Shown here: piece by piece, positions 36,824 through 37,077 of the stretch | Layout of the letters: each line of letters starts with the position of its first letter | How positions within the stretch are numbered: the stretch's first letter is position 1 | Assembly (NCBI GenBank): GCA_965248915.1 | Contig: CBDFLA010000013.1 | Coordinates: 1 to 37,077, forward strand | Source: CBDFLA01 sp965248915 | Lineage (GTDB): Bacteria > Pseudomonadota > Alphaproteobacteria > M2410 | Length of the DNA: 37,077 nt | Direction: 5' to 3' | Notes under the pieces: generated by a model | Seen by the model: the letters and a program-made list of their open reading frames with translations, nothing else | The model's database searches: none | What the model was told of the DNA's origin: nothing | Translations under genes and position numbers: made by a program

Positions 36824-37077
36824 TTAGCTACCAATCAGGAGGGCAGGATTTTGCATAGTCCCTGGTCGCGATGGGTGCCGTGCGAAAGGTGTAAGTCAAA
36901 GCGTCACGTGGCCTGGAAATACGAAATGGCCATGCTGAGATAGGGTTGCTGAAACTTGTGATCCCTTTGGCGGAAGTTGGTTCGTTGCGACATAACCAAT
37001 CACTGGGGACGGTATCAGGTTTGATCTGAGAAAAACCAGACCTCTTTCTCCTAAGTGCCTGGACTTTTCCACGGTGA
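36824..37077. other. Unassigned sequence replacing the start of fdsB
   Basis: No frame here continues FdsB and I recognise no gene. It could be the end of an insertion element or a deletion junction; the window ends before that can be seen. Confidence 0.5.

Overview
The window looks like a chromosomal accessory region of an alphaproteobacterium, with GC near 50% and a richer stretch inside one large gene. The evidence is a TonB-dependent receptor with a signal peptide, lipoprotein-type substrate-binding proteins, an FdsA-type NAD-linked formate dehydrogenase, a tRNA-Arg(ACG) 3' fragment of proteobacterial type, and very large RTX repeat proteins. I cannot name the genus from the sequence.

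Region 1 (1-16723) is a nucleoside/ribose scavenging locus. It starts with a CNT-type nucleoside transporter (cut by the window edge), pyruvate kinase and a PfkB-family sugar or nucleoside kinase. Next come a TonB-dependent receptor, a PhoD-like phosphatase lipoprotein, and a LacI-family repressor with a lipoprotein nucleoside hydrolase on the minus strand. A ribose-type operon follows (ribokinase-like, binding lipoprotein, two-domain ABC ATPase, permease, a TIM-barrel protein of unknown role), then a phosphofructokinase with pyrophosphate-type motifs. Together they could strip, import and hydrolyse nucleotides or nucleosides, phosphorylate the ribose and feed it into an Embden-Meyerhof route ending at pyruvate. 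Seven of these genes carry about fifteen single-base frameshifts in short homopolymers. The neighbouring kinase, receptor, phosphatase, permease and phosphofructokinase genes have none.

Region 2 (about 16911-28248) is bounded by two direct repeats. Each ends in the 3' part (anticodon loop to CCA) of a tRNA-Arg(ACG) gene, as expected of integrase attachment sites. Between them lie a complete IS3-family element with no target duplication, a fragment of an RTX gene, and a two-gene unit. The unit is a 328-residue exported protein of unknown function overlapping a 2619-residue RTX protein. The RTX protein starts with a T4-lysozyme-like (GH24) domain and continues with calcium-binding repeats. This is the best candidate for an undescribed system: a probably type I-secreted bacteriolytic protein with a co-transcribed exported partner.

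Region 3 (28249-37077) is a mosaic. It holds a broken small membrane-protein gene, an intact 888-residue exported protein with aspartate-glycine repeats, a transposase remnant, a broken small exported-protein gene and another RTX tail fragment. It ends with a formate dehydrogenase alpha subunit gene next to a 5'-truncated beta subunit gene. No CRISPR array, rRNA or complete tRNA was seen.
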